Origin: Candidatus Aegiribacteria sp.
Lineage (GTDB): Bacteria; Fermentibacterota; Fermentibacteria; Fermentibacterales; JCC-6
DNA length: 49,207 nucleotides
Direction of reading: 5' to 3'
Assembly: GCA_030613065.1 (NCBI GenBank)
Contig: JAUWMQ010000005.1
Coordinates: 1 to 49,207, forward strand
Shown: piece after piece, positions 18,540 through 27,929 of the stretch
How the letters are laid out: the number at the start of each line of letters is the position of its first letter
How positions within the stretch are numbered: position 1 is the stretch's first letter
Program-made: the position numbers and the translations under genes
The notes under the pieces: generated by a model
The model's database searches: none
What the model was told of the DNA's origin: nothing
What the model saw: the letters and a program-made list of their open reading frames with translations, nothing else

Positions 18540-19907
18540 ATGATTACCACTATCAGCGCTATACTCTGCATTACTTTTGCGGCGTCCCCTGCGGAGAGTA
18601 AACTCACCGTTGACATTGGTGGCAGTCCTCCCGTTCCCGCTTTGTACGAACTTGGAATTGATTCAGTTCTTGCTTCCGATTCATCAATCACAGTGCTGCA
18701 GGAAAGTGTCCTGCAATGGTATCTAGAAGAAGGATACCCATTTGCCGGTGCTGGTTACTACTTTATATCGGACGATTCCCTTATTGTGAATACTGTTCCC
18801 GGCAGGCACGCCCTCCTTGAAGAAGTTCGCATTGAGGGGGCAGAGGGAACCCGCAGTGAAGTTTTTGAAAGGCTGCTGGTAATTGAGCCCGGCGATCCCT
18901 ACAGCCGTGAGGAGGTTAACGCATGGGTTTCAAGGATCGAGCAGCTGAAGTTTATTAAAGTCGCGGGCACGACCGAGCTGTTCCTTGGAGAGGGCGGCAA
19001 TCTCGTCATCGTACAGCATATTCAGAAAGGGAGGGCAGGGCATTTCGCCGCGTCCATGGAGTGGCAGGGGGATTATCTTGAAGGTGCCGGAGAGGTTCTT
19101 TTCCTGAATCTGGCTGGAACCGCGCGGGAACTGGAGATATCCGGCAAGACTACCGAATGGGGAGGTTTTAACGCGTATCTCAGGTACAGAGAGCCATGGC
19201 TTTTCGGCATTCCCCTTTCAGCCCAGCTTGAAGTATCCCAGGAAATCCCCGAAAGCCTATGGGTCAACCGGGAGGGAATCCTTTCAATTATCTGGAGCTT
19301 TGACCGGTCCGAGATCATTGGAGGAGCCGGTATCTGGAGGGGATATCCCCCGGACGGAGAGCGGCAGAAGTACGATTACGGGCTTGCGGGAATAACATTC
19401 CGCACCGGTTCCAGAGTGCAGCAGGGCTGGGACGGAATTGAGATTCAACTGGAGGCTAGATCCGGCAACAGAACAGGGCAGGATTCTTCCGGTATTCTGA
19501 CAATGGCGGAACTGATAATTAATGGAAATATTTACAGAGGTGTAATTGGTTTCGGGGGTAGATTGCTGACAGGTGGAGTTATGCAGGGGGACTGGTTCGA
19601 AGGTCTTCTTGAACAGCTTGGCGGACAGGAAACCCTGAGGGGTTATCCCGAAAACGCTTTCAGAGCGGTACGATATGCAGTTGCAAGACCTGAGATCTCT
19701 CTGGGCGAAACCGAAACCAGACTATACCTGTTCTGTGATCTCGCTGCCGCTTTAACACCTTTCGATGGGATGAGATATCCCGTAGGCTGCGGGGCCGGAA
19801 TAAGGGGGATGAGCGGTATCTTCTATGCAGATGCAGCAGCCGGATTCCCGTTTCAGGAAGGGCTTGGCAGCGCCAGGCTCTATCTTCGCCTCACCGCTTC
19901 GATATAG
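18540..19907 (+). CDS. Omp85/BamA-TamA-like outer-membrane protein
   Basis: A 455-residue protein with a signal peptide. Residues ~85-170 (LLEEVRIEGAEGTRSEVFER, PGDPYSREEVNAWVSRIEQL) read as a POTRA domain. Residues ~180-455 form a barrel resembling surface antigen D15: FNAYLRYREPWLFG is the conserved 'Y.EP...' strand, and ETLRGYPENAFRAVRYAV is the LRGY substrate motif that occupies the barrel loop. With one or two POTRAs it is shorter than BamA (~800), so a specialised assembly or secretion factor is likelier than the essential BamA. It is the last gene of the operon, starting directly after the preceding stop. Confidence 0.8.
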   Translation: MITTISAILCITFAASPAESKLTVDIGGSPPVPALYELGIDSVLASDSSITVLQESVLQWYLEEGYPFAGAGYYFISDDSLIVNTVPGRHALLEEVRIEGAEGTRSEVFERLLVIEPGDPYSREEVNAWVSRIEQLKFIKVAGTTELFLGEGGNLVIVQHIQKGRAGHFAASMEWQGDYLEGAGEVLFLNLAGTARELEISGKTTEWGGFNAYLRYREPWLFGIPLSAQLEVSQEIPESLWVNREGILSIIWSFDRSEIIGGAGIWRGYPPDGERQKYDYGLAGITFRTGSRVQQGWDGIEIQLEARSGNRTGQDSSGILTMAELIINGNIYRGVIGFGGRLLTGGVMQGDWFEGLLEQLGGQETLRGYPENAFRAVRYAVARPEISLGETETRLYLFCDLAAALTPFDGMRYPVGCGAGIRGMSGIFYADAAAGFPFQEGLGSARLYLRLTASI

Positions 19908-20170
19908 ACCTGCAATCCCACGGACAGACCCGAAGTTAAGCGATAGGAATCTCACTCAGGGCACTTCAATGCGTCAACATCCCAGCCTCTCGTCAGGTGC
20001 CATATCAATCATGATCCGTTATTCACCTATTGGCGAAGCATACATTCATCAATGGCTCACCATTCCTCCTGTAATTCAGGTAGCATATTTGCACAATAAT
20101 GAGAATCAAATTCAGTAGAACTACAACAGGTAAAAATCGTATTGATCGCTTTCTACTGAATCAGCTTTTC
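19908..20170. other. Convergent intergenic region with an inverted repeat
   Basis: No gene is seen between the Omp85 stop and the histidine kinase stop. ATTCAGTAGAA (20110-20120) and TTCTACTGAAT (20151-20161) are perfect 11-bp arms separated by 30 bases, ten bases past the kinase stop. This could act as a bidirectional transcription stop, but there is no T-run and arms of this length can occur by chance in a window of this size. Confidence 0.3.
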
Positions 20171-23158
20171 TTATTCATCCAGCGCTTTTCTGACAATTCT
20201 TGCCAGATCTTTTCTGGAGAACGGCTTCTGAATGAACAAAACCCCTTCGTTCAGGACTCCGTGATGGGCGACGACATTGGCTGTATATCCAGACATGAAT
20301 ATGTACTTGATGTCCGGATAAATGGATTGGAACCTTTCTGCCAGTTCATGCCCATTCATTTCGGGCATGATCACATCGGTGATGAGCAGGTTAATCTCGC
20401 CGGCGTGTTCCTCAGCCAGGCCGATGGCCTCGGCTGGTGTGCCCGCTGTCAACACGGCGTAGCCCAGCCCGCCAAGGATTTTTTGGACGAGGTTCAGGAT
20501 CGAACGGTCATCCTCCACCAGCAGGACCATCTCACCGCGACCTTGCTGGATTTCCGCTGCGCTTGTCTCCCTGATCTCGACAGCTTTGCCCTCATGCCGG
20601 GCCAAGTATATCTTGAAGGTCGTTCCTTTACCCGGTTCGCTGTAGACATTGATGAACCCGTTGTTCTGCTTGACAATGCCGTAGATCGTTGCAAGCCCCA
20701 GGCCGGTGCCCTTATTCACATCCTTTGTAGTGAAAAACGGCTCGAAAATACTGTCCAGAATTTCCTTTTCCATGCCGCAGCCGTTGTCGCTCACGGCCAG
20801 TAGGACAAACTCACCGGGAACAAAACCGGCGTGATCGGCGCAGTAGGCCGCGTCGAAAGATGTGTTTCTCGTTTCGATAGTAACCTTGCCCACACCATCG
20901 ATGGCGTCCCGGGCGTTGACGCACAGGTTGGCCAGGATCTGGTCGAGCTGGGAGGGGTCTATTTTGACAGGCCATAGGTATGTCGCCGGCAACCAGGCAA
21001 GATTGATGTCCTCGCCGATGAGCTGACTGAGCATTTTAAGCATGCTCTCCACATTTTTGTTCAGCTCAATCACCCTGGGTGCGATGGTCTGCTTCCGGGC
21101 AAAGGCCAGCAGATGCCGGGTAATGTCAGCCGCACGTTTTGCGGCATTGAGGATTTCATCGAGATCTGCACGCAGCGGCCCGGTTGCGCCCACCTCATCC
21201 ATCGCCAGTTCAGTGAAGCCGATAATCACGCTGAGCGCATTGTTGTAATCATGTGCCACCCCGCCTGCCAGGCGCCCCACGGATTCCAATTTCTGGGCCT
21301 GACGAAGTTGGTCTTCAATTGAAGCCTTTTCTGCCTTAAGTTTTTTTTGAATTGTAATATCTTTGTCAAAACCGCGATACCCTATCATTTCTCCGTCGGC
21401 ATTAAGAATCGGAACAGCGTTTGTAAGAAGACAAACTTTGGTTCCATCTTTAGCAAGGTTCCAGTTTTCCAGATCAACAATCGGTTCTGAATTTGAAACG
21501 ATTTTGACGAATCTATCTTTGATTGTAGCCGCTTCTTCCTCTGGCATAAACTCAAATGGTGTTCTTCCTAACATCTCTTTTGCTGTATACTTAAGAACAT
21601 ATTCTACTGAATCGGAAATATATGTGTAAGTGCCGTTTATATCCACTTCCCAAATCCAATTCGCCATACTATGGGCAATATCCCGAAAGCGTCGTTCACT
21701 CTCCAACAGCTGCTCCTCTGCCAGCTTACGCTCGGTGATGTCCTCCACCGTCTCGTGGACAAAGATAGTTTTTCCATCAGGATCGATGAGCGGCGCTGCG
21801 GTGACGAACAGGGTCCGCATCCCCTGTTGCATGTTGGCTTCCCTTTCGAATGAATGCACCTGACCGTCCTGGAAAGCCATAATCACGGGACATCCCTCGC
21901 ACGGTTCCGTTCTGGGAGGAAGATTGAAAGCGCCATAACAGGGCAGATCCTTTCCGGAGTCGTCTTGGGGAAACCATTTGCGCGTGGTGGAATTGGACGC
22001 CAGAATTTCCATGTCCGGGCCGATGATCGAACCCCCCATCGGCAGGCTGTCGATAAGCACACGGAATTTCTCCTCGCTTTGCCGCAGGGAATCGGTCATC
22101 TCTCGCGCCAGTGAAATCGCACGGCTATGTGTGTTTTCCTGGCCCTGGATGAAAAGGAAGACTAACAGGCTGATGACAATCCCGGCGGCGAGGATAATCC
22201 AGGAAGCGAATTGATCAATGGTAGCCTCGAAAGACGGGCTGGACTCAAAGGACAGGGTCCATTGATGACCGCAAAGATCAAGCGTCTGTCGGCTGGAAAA
22301 CATGTGCTTGTGGTTCTCATCCGGGGCGATGGAATGTTCATTAAATTCATACATCAATCCTGCCGAAGAGACTGTAGTTCCATCGTAAATTTCAAATTCA
22401 ACATCATGCATGAGGTCCGGAAAGATTCCTTGCATGAGAGCGTCCATACGGAACGGGCTGTATACAAATCCGATGAGGGCCGCTCTCCTCTCTTGGGCGG
22501 TATTTAAGGACAAGCCCTTCGCGTAGATAGGGACATACAGCAGGAATCCCGCCTGAACCTGTTCGTCGATCTCCTGGACCAGCACAACCTTACCCGAAAG
22601 CGAGACCTCGCCGGTATCCCGCGCCCGCTCCATGGCGGCCCGCCGCATCGGCTCGGAAAACATGTCGTAGCCGAAAGAGTGCTGATTGCGCACGTTAAAA
22701 GGTTCCAGCAAGATGATGGCCGTGTACACGTCGCGTTCACCTTCGGGCCAGACCGTATAGTCGGAAAATCCCTCCGCCCTGATCCCTTGAATATGACGCT
22801 CAAGTTCCGACGGCTGGACGACTCTGGAATATCCGATGCCCTGGACGCCGGGGAAAAAGGTTTGGACTTCCCTGTATTCATAATATATCCGCCATTCATT
22901 CCGGGTCACGTCTTCGGAAACTGCAAAGAGCCCTGAAAATCCCTGAAGGGCAATCGCGTAATCATGAAATCGATGGGTGATATTCGAGGTAATCATTAAG
23001 GTCTTTTCGTCGAATCTGAGCCGTGCTTTTTCCATCTCCCGGTTGCTCCAAAACAGCCAGACAGAGATGGCAAGGGAAAGCGAAAGCGCCAGCACAACAT
23101 AGGGAAGGAGCTTTCTGAGCTTAATCGATTCGTGTATTTGGTGGAGAGATTCCTTCAT
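20171..23158 (-). CDS. CHASE-PAS hybrid sensor histidine kinase with receiver domain
   Basis: A 995-residue protein. Membrane segments at ~residues 17-37 and ~318-340 flank an extracytoplasmic CHASE domain. A PAS domain follows (~365-485) containing a CxxC (CEGCP), then a second PAS (~490-620). The HisKA motif GGVAHDYNN has His636; the ATPase has [24 protein letters not shown] and [15 protein letters not shown]-terminal receiver has VEDD, Asp928 in [11 protein letters not shown] and a KPFS lysine. It senses a small extracellular ligand and relays phosphate internally to the receiver; the output partner is not in the window. The second PAS segment has clearly lower G+C than its flanks, indicating a mosaic gene. 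It is isolated from its neighbours. Confidence 0.9.
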   Translation of the reverse strand: MKESLHQIHESIKLRKLLPYVVLALSLSLAISVWLFWSNREMEKARLRFDEKTLMITSNITHRFHDYAIALQGFSGLFAVSEDVTRNEWRIYYEYREVQTFFPGVQGIGYSRVVQPSELERHIQGIRAEGFSDYTVWPEGERDVYTAIILLEPFNVRNQHSFGYDMFSEPMRRAAMERARDTGEVSLSGKVVLVQEIDEQVQAGFLLYVPIYAKGLSLNTAQERRAALIGFVYSPFRMDALMQGIFPDLMHDVEFEIYDGTTVSSAGLMYEFNEHSIAPDENHKHMFSSRQTLDLCGHQWTLSFESSPSFEATIDQFASWIILAAGIVISLLVFLFIQGQENTHSRAISLAREMTDSLRQSEEKFRVLIDSLPMGGSIIGPDMEILASNSTTRKWFPQDDSGKDLPCYGAFNLPPRTEPCEGCPVIMAFQDGQVHSFEREANMQQGMRTLFVTAAPLIDPDGKTIFVHETVEDITERKLAEEQLLESERRFRDIAHSMANWIWEVDINGTYTYISDSVEYVLKYTAKEMLGRTPFEFMPEEEAATIKDRFVKIVSNSEPIVDLENWNLAKDGTKVCLLTNAVPILNADGEMIGYRGFDKDITIQKKLKAEKASIEDQLRQAQKLESVGRLAGGVAHDYNNALSVIIGFTELAMDEVGATGPLRADLDEILNAAKRAADITRHLLAFARKQTIAPRVIELNKNVESMLKMLSQLIGEDINLAWLPATYLWPVKIDPSQLDQILANLCVNARDAIDGVGKVTIETRNTSFDAAYCADHAGFVPGEFVLLAVSDNGCGMEKEILDSIFEPFFTTKDVNKGTGLGLATIYGIVKQNNGFINVYSEPGKGTTFKIYLARHEGKAVEIRETSAAEIQQGRGEMVLLVEDDRSILNLVQKILGGLGYAVLTAGTPAEAIGLAEEHAGEINLLITDVIMPEMNGHELAERFQSIYPDIKYIFMSGYTANVVAHHGVLNEGVLFIQKPFSRKDLARIVRKALDE

Positions 23159-23541
23159 CTTCAGTTTCCTTAATAAATATTCAGGAATATTTGAAACTCG
23201 AACATTCTTGCATTAATACTATCAAATCAAATCCCAAAAGAAAAGAACTATTATAGAAATAAGTTTATTCAGCGAAAAAGAGTACTTCAAGTATCTTGCA
23301 GTGGGCAACATTCAGAATGTGGTTCCTGAATGAAAGATTCCTTTGCTGGAGAACACAAGCACCCTTCCAGCAACAGGCAGATATATCCTACCTTTTCAAG
23401 CGGAAGGAAAGCGATTGTGGCGCCTTTCGGCAGAAGGTGGATCTCCTTTATATTCTTCCGGTATGAAAAATATTCTCAGGTTCGTGTTTCACGAAATACT
23501 CAGAAACGAATGCATTCTTAATCATCTGAAAGGGGAGCGGT
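23159..23541. other. Divergent intergenic region, 383 bp
   Basis: This gap separates the kinase (minus) from the amidohydrolase (plus) and should carry both promoters. Short open frames here lack ribosome sites and family features. A perfect 10-bp palindrome, GAATGCATTC, lies near 23509. I see no convincing -35/-10 pair and no RNA gene. Confidence 0.4.
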
Positions 23542-24771
23542 ATGTCATCCAGAAAGCAGACAATAATATCTGCCGATGTTCTCTACGACGGCCATAAGAA
23601 AGTCGAGAACTTCTCGATTATTGTTGAGGAAGATAAAATCGTTGATGTAGTTTATAAGAAGATGAAATCCGATTATCACGGCTTTGTGACTCCGGGATTC
23701 ATAGACGCTCATTCCCATATCGGGATGGACAGGGAAGGGGAGCCCTGGGCCGAATCCGAGACCAACGATACTCTCAGTCAGATTCTACCTGTTAATGACC
23801 CCCTTAACAGTATCTACTTCGATGACAGGGCTTTCAAAGATGCTGTTGATTTCGGTGTGCTTTACAGCTGCGTGGTCCCCGGGAGCGGGAATCTTCTCGG
23901 AGGAAAAGCAAAGGTTATCAGGAATTTCGAGCCGAACAGGAAGAACGCGGTTTTGAAGGACTACGGCTACAAGATGGCTCTGGGTTACAATCCGAGGTCC
24001 ACGACTGACTGGAAGGGTGACCGTCCCAGTACCAGAATGGGAGTATACGCCCTGCTCGAACAGAAATTCGATGAGGTTATCAACAAACGAGACTGCGCGG
24101 AACTCGATAAGGAGAGAAGTCTCCATAAGCTTCAGCATGACATAAAAAAGGAAAAACTGTCAAAGAAAGAGCAGGATTTTCAGAGAAAAGCAATTGATCT
24201 GGAATACCTGCACGAGTTCAACCCTGTTGAAGTAGCTATTATCGAACTGCTGGATGGTAAGAAAACCGCCAAGGTTCATGTTCACAAAGAAGACGATGTC
24301 CTCTACCTGATCTGGCTTGCAGAGAAATACGGTATCAAGGTTACCGCTGATCACACCTGTGATGTATTCCACAGAGAAATATTCGATGAACTGGCAAAGG
24401 CCGGTATTCCGGTTGTATACGGACCCATGGGTTCGGTGGGATACAAAGTCGAGCTGAAGCATGCCTATTATCAGAACGCCGGGCTTCTGATGAAATCCAG
24501 GGCATTCTACGGTCTGATGACCGATCATCCTGTAATATGGGCACCTGCCTTGAGAGACAGTCTCAAATTCTTCCTGATTGCCGGAATGAGCCCCGAGGAG
24601 GCCATCTCACTGATTACGTTCAAGAATGCGAAGATACTTGGTATTGATGATCAGCTCGGTTCCATCGAAGCAGGGAAGACAGCAAGTCTGATTGTATGGG
24701 ACCGCCATCCACTGGACCTCGCAGCTTTCCCGAGAATGGTAATGGCCGAAGGAAAAATCATCAGGAAGTAG
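23542..24771 (+). CDS. Metal-dependent amidohydrolase (imidazolonepropionase-like)
   Basis: A 409-residue protein of the amidohydrolase superfamily. GFIDAHSHIGMD has the first metal-binding HxH; AKVHVHKEDD and VTADHTCD supply the later histidines, and LMTDHPV the catalytic aspartate. GFVTPGFIDAH near the N-terminus and KILGIDDQLGSIEAGKTASL near the C-terminus are typical small beta-sandwich and barrel-closing segments. It falls in the broad COG1228 group with imidazolonepropionases and prolidase-like enzymes; the true substrate cannot be read from the sequence. AGGGGAG precedes the ATG at proper spacing. It is monocistronic, and converges with the OmpA-family gene across a strong hairpin. Confidence 0.85.
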   Translation: MSSRKQTIISADVLYDGHKKVENFSIIVEEDKIVDVVYKKMKSDYHGFVTPGFIDAHSHIGMDREGEPWAESETNDTLSQILPVNDPLNSIYFDDRAFKDAVDFGVLYSCVVPGSGNLLGGKAKVIRNFEPNRKNAVLKDYGYKMALGYNPRSTTDWKGDRPSTRMGVYALLEQKFDEVINKRDCAELDKERSLHKLQHDIKKEKLSKKEQDFQRKAIDLEYLHEFNPVEVAIIELLDGKKTAKVHVHKEDDVLYLIWLAEKYGIKVTADHTCDVFHREIFDELAKAGIPVVYGPMGSVGYKVELKHAYYQNAGLLMKSRAFYGLMTDHPVIWAPALRDSLKFFLIAGMSPEEAISLITFKNAKILGIDDQLGSIEAGKTASLIVWDRHPLDLAAFPRMVMAEGKIIRK

Positions 24772-24774
24772 TAT

Positions 24775-24797
24775 GGGGAGGTCCGGTCTGACCCCCC
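24775..24797 (+). terminator. Bidirectional terminator hairpin between convergent genes
   Basis: GGGG-A-GGTC (24775-24783) pairs with GACC-CCCC (24790-24797), an 8-bp G/C-rich stem with one bulged A and a 6-nt loop. It fills the 33-bp gap between the amidohydrolase stop and the OmpA-family stop. There is no T-run on either side. Confidence 0.5.
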
Positions 24798-24804
24798 GAG
24801 GATA

Positions 24805-26790
24805 CTAAATGCTGAGGACTGTGAACTCGATTCTTCGGTTTTTGGCTTTATTGGCCGCGGAGTCGTTAGAAACAACAGGCATGGACTCACCGTAGCCCAC
24901 AGTGGTGAGTCTGTCACCTGAAATGCCAGTACTGACCAGATACTGGAAGACCGATTGAGCACGACGCTCGCTGAGGGTCTGGTTGGATGCCTCACTTCCA
25001 TCGCTGTCTGTGTGTCCTGCTATACGTATTCTTGCATTTGGATTATCTCTCAAGAGAATCGCCACACTATCCAGAATGCTGAAGCTTTCAGGTTTGAGAG
25101 TAGCGCTCCCGGAGGTGAAATAGATGTTGTCAAAGCTTAATACAGCACCCGCGCGGAGTGCATCTCGAAGATTAAATGAGACATTTACCGTTTCATTGGC
25201 AATAAGGCTTACAGACCGGTTATCTGAAATGTAACCATCCGCCTGAACAGTTATCGGCCAGGTTCCCGCTTCCACATCAGCAGTGAATACTCCAGCATCA
25301 TTGGTTGTTACAGTGACAGGTGTGGTGCTTCCGATCGTTACTGAAGCACCTGCGATGGGTATACCTGCTCCATCCCTGACAGAGCCTGTTATCGAACTAA
25401 GATTCGGAAGCAGCGCAAAGTCAAGGGTGGCAGCTTGATTGCGGCCAAGAACTATAGTTGCACTGGTATTTCCGTATCCGGGGGCAACAACAGTTACGGG
25501 AACTTCTCCAGAGGGGATTATATGTGTATAGAAACCGGTAACACCATCACTTGTGACATTGGCGATGGGCATACCAGGGAAGGTGATCGTTGAAAAGACA
25601 GCTTCACCGGTAAGAGAATCAGTCACTGTCCCACTCAAGGTTGCCGAATCGGTCTGCCCTTCATCGGTTACTATATCAGAAGAGAAACCCATTGCTACGC
25701 TTACACCCCAATCGAAAACTCCACCGATCGGCAGTGGAGCTCTCTCGGCGCGCTGATCCTCGGTAACAACACTGTCTGTCTGGTAGAGGCCATGACCGAG
25801 ATCGTAATATCCAGGATCAAATGTGCTGGTACTCAGATCGAAAATAACATTCAGGTATGTCCCTGAATTGTCCTTGAATCTGATTCCAGGCGTGAAGTAG
25901 GATACCGAAGCGTTGTCCCGGTCGATAAGTTTCTGATTTGTGTATTCCAGGAAGATATCAAGGTGGGAGGTTGGAATCTCAAGGCCGAAGCCCATGTTAA
26001 AAACACCGTCTGCAACTTCAATATATACAATCGTGGAATCGGAATAGGACCATCCAGCAACGACCGGCATAACTCTGAAGTCTGTGAAGTGGTAATTCTG
26101 CATATATTTTGCATAGCCGAAATTGAGATGTGCTTTTACCGGTGCCATTGGAAGCCAGCGGTTGAAATCACCGGTAATAAGGAGCTCCATTGCCAGACTG
26201 TTATTGCCTGTTGTGGTGAATGGTCTGCGAGCTGTGCTTATCAGCTGTCCCGAGTGCCAGATCCCATCAGGTCCATCTTCGTTACGCAGGAAGACCGTAT
26301 CCGCCGAAGAAAACCCAAGACGCAAATCTCCACCGAACCACACAACATCCTTCAGACTGGTGATAGGATTGTATCCGCCATGGAGAATCAGATTATATCC
26401 CTCGAACCCATAAATCTCCTCCCAGTGTCCTGTTGAACGCTCTTCAAACGAACCTCTTTCATAAAAGGTACTGGAGTAAGCTGCGTTCGCCGCTAGATCA
26501 ATATAGTCCCAGATTCCGTATGCAAGGCTGAATCTAGCCTGTCCAGTGTGCTCTACATCGGTCACCTCGGGGAACATAAGTGTATGTGGCAGAAAATGGC
26601 TGTGGTAAATGAAATTCTTGTACTCATTTACCGCTGTCCAGTAGGTCAGTCCCAGACCGAATGACATTTCATTAAAACCAATCGGTATGGCACTGTTCAC
26701 ACGGTGAAGGCCGGGGATCCCGTGGGTTGAAGGAGCCGCGAATGAAAGAGTAATTATTACTAACAGGATCAAAGGTGTAATTCTTTTCAA
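24805..26790 (-). CDS. OmpA-family outer-membrane protein with carboxypeptidase-regulatory-like repeats
   Basis: A 661-residue protein. Start is TTG 26790: GGAGG lies seven bases upstream and the first codons give a signal peptide (KRITPLILLVIITLSFAAP). The longer frame to 26889 lacks a signal. Residues ~30-385 look like a porin-type barrel; two CarboxypepD_reg-like Ig modules follow (LSGTVTDSLTGEAVFSTI and ITGSVRDGAGIPIAGASVTI). The C-terminal ~120 residues are an OmpA peptidoglycan-binding domain (IRIAGHTDSDGSEASN, TLSERRAQSVFQYL, VGYGES, NRRIEF). It links outer membrane to cell wall. A palindromic operator-like site lies upstream. Confidence 0.87.
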   Translation of the reverse strand: MKRITPLILLVIITLSFAAPSTHGIPGLHRVNSAIPIGFNEMSFGLGLTYWTAVNEYKNFIYHSHFLPHTLMFPEVTDVEHTGQARFSLAYGIWDYIDLAANAAYSSTFYERGSFEERSTGHWEEIYGFEGYNLILHGGYNPITSLKDVVWFGGDLRLGFSSADTVFLRNEDGPDGIWHSGQLISTARRPFTTTGNNSLAMELLITGDFNRWLPMAPVKAHLNFGYAKYMQNYHFTDFRVMPVVAGWSYSDSTIVYIEVADGVFNMGFGLEIPTSHLDIFLEYTNQKLIDRDNASVSYFTPGIRFKDNSGTYLNVIFDLSTSTFDPGYYDLGHGLYQTDSVVTEDQRAERAPLPIGGVFDWGVSVAMGFSSDIVTDEGQTDSATLSGTVTDSLTGEAVFSTITFPGMPIANVTSDGVTGFYTHIIPSGEVPVTVVAPGYGNTSATIVLGRNQAATLDFALLPNLSSITGSVRDGAGIPIAGASVTIGSTTPVTVTTNDAGVFTADVEAGTWPITVQADGYISDNRSVSLIANETVNVSFNLRDALRAGAVLSFDNIYFTSGSATLKPESFSILDSVAILLRDNPNARIRIAGHTDSDGSEASNQTLSERRAQSVFQYLVSTGISGDRLTTVGYGESMPVVSNDSAANKAKNRRIEFTVLSI

Positions 26791-26851
26791 TTTATTCCTC
26801 CGCTTATTGACCGAAAAGAGATCTCTATTTCTTGTTAGATGAAGAATGTGC

Positions 26852-26871
26852 ATATTGATCAATATAGTCAA
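26852..26871 (-). promoter_or_regulatory. Palindrome next to a -35-like hexamer upstream of the OmpA-family gene
   Basis: ATATTGATCAATAT (26852-26865) is a perfect 14-bp palindrome. On the minus strand it directly follows TTGACT (26871 to 26866), so it would sit in the promoter spacer, a classical operator place. The corresponding -10 (CATTCT) is poor. The rest of 26791-27029 is A/T-rich and must also serve the plus-strand lipoprotein gene, for which TTGACA at 26959-26964 is a candidate -35. Confidence 0.4.
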
Positions 26872-27029
26872 GCAACTCAATTTCCACACTTGATTTCAAT
26901 GTTCTATCAAATTGCAGTTCAGCTATCTTCATGATTTACATGAAGAAATGAGAGAGGATTGACATGACTACGCTGAAGAAAGAGTATCCATCGGTATGAA
27001 ATGAGCTATTTATTTGTTGGAGGTTTTGA

Positions 27030-27818
27030 ATGAGAGTATCAGTGGCATCTCTTATCATGTTGGTTTCTGTTACTTTATACTCAAGCTGTGGTGATTCTGC
27101 TACAGAAATATCCGGTACGCTTCCTGTTGTGACAGGGATTACTGTTGATTCCGTTGCAAGTAAAGGTGATACTATTGTGGTTACCTGGACCGCATTGACC
27201 GGTACCCAGATAGAGGGGTATCTCCTCTGGTCCAGAGTAAAGATTGAAGATCCCTGGGAGTTACTTGAAGTAGTCTATCAGAATACTGGAATCCACATCG
27301 CTGACAGGTCGGCCTACTACACCGTCATGGCTTTCTATGGAGATAACACTTCATCCGATACAGGCTTGTCAGACAATACAAGAACTGAAAGTCTGTCAGA
27401 GACAAGACTGCCGGTTTCGACTGAACCAGTGGGCTTCCGTATTGACCTTGAGGGAGATTCTCTTATTTCCGGTAACCCCTCTTCTCCAGAATTCCATCAG
27501 CAATTCACAGTTGCCGTTGATTCACTCAGCGGAGAGAGGTTCATTTACCCGGGTACTGCTAATCCATGGCCCGGTGGAGCAAAAACGATGGTGTCATCAA
27601 GTGGTGGCTATGTTGCTCCAGCTCCCAATGACAGTATTCTATGGCAGGACAGTATCTCCTACGGTGCTAACTTCTTCCTTGCACTTGAGAGCGGATACTA
27701 CTGCAAGCTTAATGGCTTGGAAATATCCCCCGATACATTAACAGTGCCTGACACTCTGATCATTGATGGCCAGTATCAACCTATCCAAAGTGTCAGGGTG
27801 TTTAATCAGAACAGGTAA
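27030..27818 (+). CDS. Putative secreted lipoprotein with fibronectin III-like domain
   Basis: A 262-residue protein, start supported by GGAGG at good spacing. The N-terminus (MRVSVASLIMLVSVTLYSSC) is a signal peptide ending in a lipobox-like SSC. Residues ~30-115 (VTGITVDSVASKGDTIVVTW, YLLWSRV, YYTVMAFYGDNTS) follow the pattern of a fibronectin type III domain. The C-terminal half has no recognised domain; PGTANPWPGGAKT and NFFLALESGYYCKL suggest a beta-rich fold. It is divergent from the OmpA-family gene and may share regulation. Function is unknown. Confidence 0.6.
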   Translation: MRVSVASLIMLVSVTLYSSCGDSATEISGTLPVVTGITVDSVASKGDTIVVTWTALTGTQIEGYLLWSRVKIEDPWELLEVVYQNTGIHIADRSAYYTVMAFYGDNTSSDTGLSDNTRTESLSETRLPVSTEPVGFRIDLEGDSLISGNPSSPEFHQQFTVAVDSLSGERFIYPGTANPWPGGAKTMVSSSGGYVAPAPNDSILWQDSISYGANFFLALESGYYCKLNGLEISPDTLTVPDTLIIDGQYQPIQSVRVFNQNR

Positions 27819-27929
27819 TCGATTCCACGTGAGGAGTCGGCTTTTCCAACTTCAAGGGATTGATTTGCAGATGGCGAACTGCGTGCTGGTGAGGTAAGGC
27901 TTGCTGAAAATCTTCCAAGTAACTTAAAT

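Noticed and set aside
26791-26889. Longer N-terminus for the OmpA-family protein
   Set aside because: It has no signal peptide and crosses the palindrome and -35-like site; the TTG at 26790 has a strong ribosome site.
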